Notes under the pieces: model-generated
The model's database searches: none
Seen by the model: the letters and a program-made list of their open reading frames with translations, nothing else
Told to the model about the DNA's origin: nothing
Translations under genes and position numbers: made by a program
Assembly (NCBI GenBank): GCA_023387715.1
Contig: JAEWHQ010000294.1
Span: 1-5,168 of the forward strand
Source: Pseudomonadota bacterium
Lineage (GTDB): Bacteria; Pseudomonadota; Alphaproteobacteria; Rhizobiales; Rhizobiaceae
Direction: 5' to 3'
DNA length: 5,168 bases
In this document: one piece after another, positions 4,793 through 5,168 of the stretch
How the letters are laid out: the number at the start of each line of letters is the position of its first letter
How positions within the stretch are numbered: the first letter of the stretch is position 1

Positions 4793-4803
4793 AAAGTGTA
4801 GCC

Positions 4804-4893
4804 GGAGGGGTGGCCGAGTGGTTTAAGGCACCGGTCTTGAAAACCGGCGTGCGGGTGACCGTACCGTGGGTTCGAATCCCACCCCCTCCGCCA
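4804..4893 (+). tRNA. tRNA-Ser (anticodon UGA)
   Basis: This tRNA reads UCA and other UCN serine codons. The acceptor stem GGAGGGG (4804-4810) pairs with CCCCTCC (4883-4889), followed by discriminator G73 and an encoded CCA (4891-4893). The anticodon arm is CCGGT-CTTGAAA-ACCGG (4831-4847), with anticodon TGA at 4838-4840. A long variable arm (4848-4865) marks a class II tRNA. The T arm is GTGGG-TTCGAAT-CCCAC (4866-4882). All stems are intact. It has its own promoter and terminator. Confidence 0.98.
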
Positions 4894-4895
4894 TG

Positions 4896-4919
4896 ACCAT
4901 TGATTTCATTGGTTTTTTT
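4896..4919 (+). terminator. Terminator after tRNA-Ser
   Basis: ACCA (4896-4899) pairs with TGGT (4910-4913), with inner TGA/TCA pairs beyond a T-T mismatch. Seven T follow (4913-4919). The stem is modest, but the T-run and its position directly after the tRNA make it a likely intrinsic terminator. Confidence 0.55.
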
Positions 4920-5168
4920 ACAATTTCCACTCACATGACATAACCGTGAAATAAAACGCATAGCTTTAGATATATCTTATCCAACACTTGCAACCCTGTT
5001 CTAACCACGGATTCTAGGCGCAGTTTTGTGATCGCAACACTGATTGATTCCTATAACTTTTGAACTGCTAGCGCCAAAGCATTAGGCAAATTGCAATTTT
5101 ATTGCTCTCAGCCAAACCTCCCATAAAGTTTGAAATTGCTCACTTATTTCACATTCTCCACACCTCCC
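4920..5168. other. Intergenic DNA, no gene recognised
   Basis: No open frame with a ribosome binding site, RNA gene or repeat array is seen. A 12-bp palindrome AAATTGCAATTT lies at 5088-5099, and TATCTTATCCAAC at 4975-4987 resembles TATCTTATCTAAC at 1515-1527. No copy of the tRNA 3' end that would mark an attachment site is present within the window. Confidence 0.5.

Noticed and set aside
4870..5168. Integrated element at the 3' end of tRNA-Ser
   Set aside because: tRNA-Ser genes are common integration sites, but no integrase gene or second copy of the tRNA 3' end is seen up to the window edge.
1..5168. CRISPR array, insertion sequence, toxin-antitoxin or defence system
   Set aside because: No regularly spaced repeats, transposase, nuclease or paired small genes were found on either strand.

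Overview
The window looks like a chromosomal segment from an alphaproteobacterium of the order Hyphomicrobiales (Rhizobiales), close to the Brucella/Bartonella group. The evidence is the wording of the UvrA, OsmC-type and SufA-type proteins, an FMN riboswitch placed before a RibN-type transporter, and a perfect GAAC-N7-GAAC box, the alphaproteobacterial form of the LexA site. Base composition looks moderate (mid-40s % GC by eye), lower than most free-living rhizobia. No phage, transposon, CRISPR or toxin-antitoxin system is visible. This is mostly ordinary core genome, with its interest concentrated in the regulatory DNA.

Layout. 1-613 (minus): N-terminal 204 residues of the excision-repair ATPase UvrA, running off the left edge. 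614-931: divergent intergenic region with a LexA/SOS-type box. 932-1384 (plus): OsmC/Ohr-family peroxide reductase, followed by a 12-bp hairpin. 1385-1660: leader of the next gene, with a 10-bp inverted repeat around a likely promoter and a stem touching the ribosome binding site. 1661-2128 (plus): GFA-fold zinc protein. 2129-2481: a near-perfect 22-bp palindrome, a probable promoter, a complete FMN riboswitch and its expression platform. 2482-3396 (plus): RibN-type EamA/DMT riboflavin transporter, started by TTG. 3400-3437: a strong bidirectional terminator. 3469-3849 (minus): SufA/IscA A-type iron-sulfur carrier. 3850-4027: divergent regulatory region. 4028-4645 (plus): secreted protein of unknown function with a Glu/Pro/Thr/Val-rich linker. 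4804-4893 (plus): tRNA-Ser(UGA) with its own promoter and terminator. 4920-5168: no gene recognised.

How the parts fit. The genes are mostly single transcription units, each with its own signals, rather than one operon. UvrA (DNA repair), the OsmC-type protein (hydroperoxides), the GFA protein (possibly thiol or aldehyde chemistry) and the Fe-S carrier all relate loosely to stress and redox metabolism, but their adjacency does not show a joint pathway. The clearest functional unit is FMN riboswitch plus ribN: riboflavin uptake is expected to be switched off when intracellular FMN is sufficient. I found no convincing previously undescribed multi-gene system. The best candidates for new biology are the TATCTTAT repeats around the GFA gene, the layout of the ribN expression platform, and the uncharacterised secreted protein.
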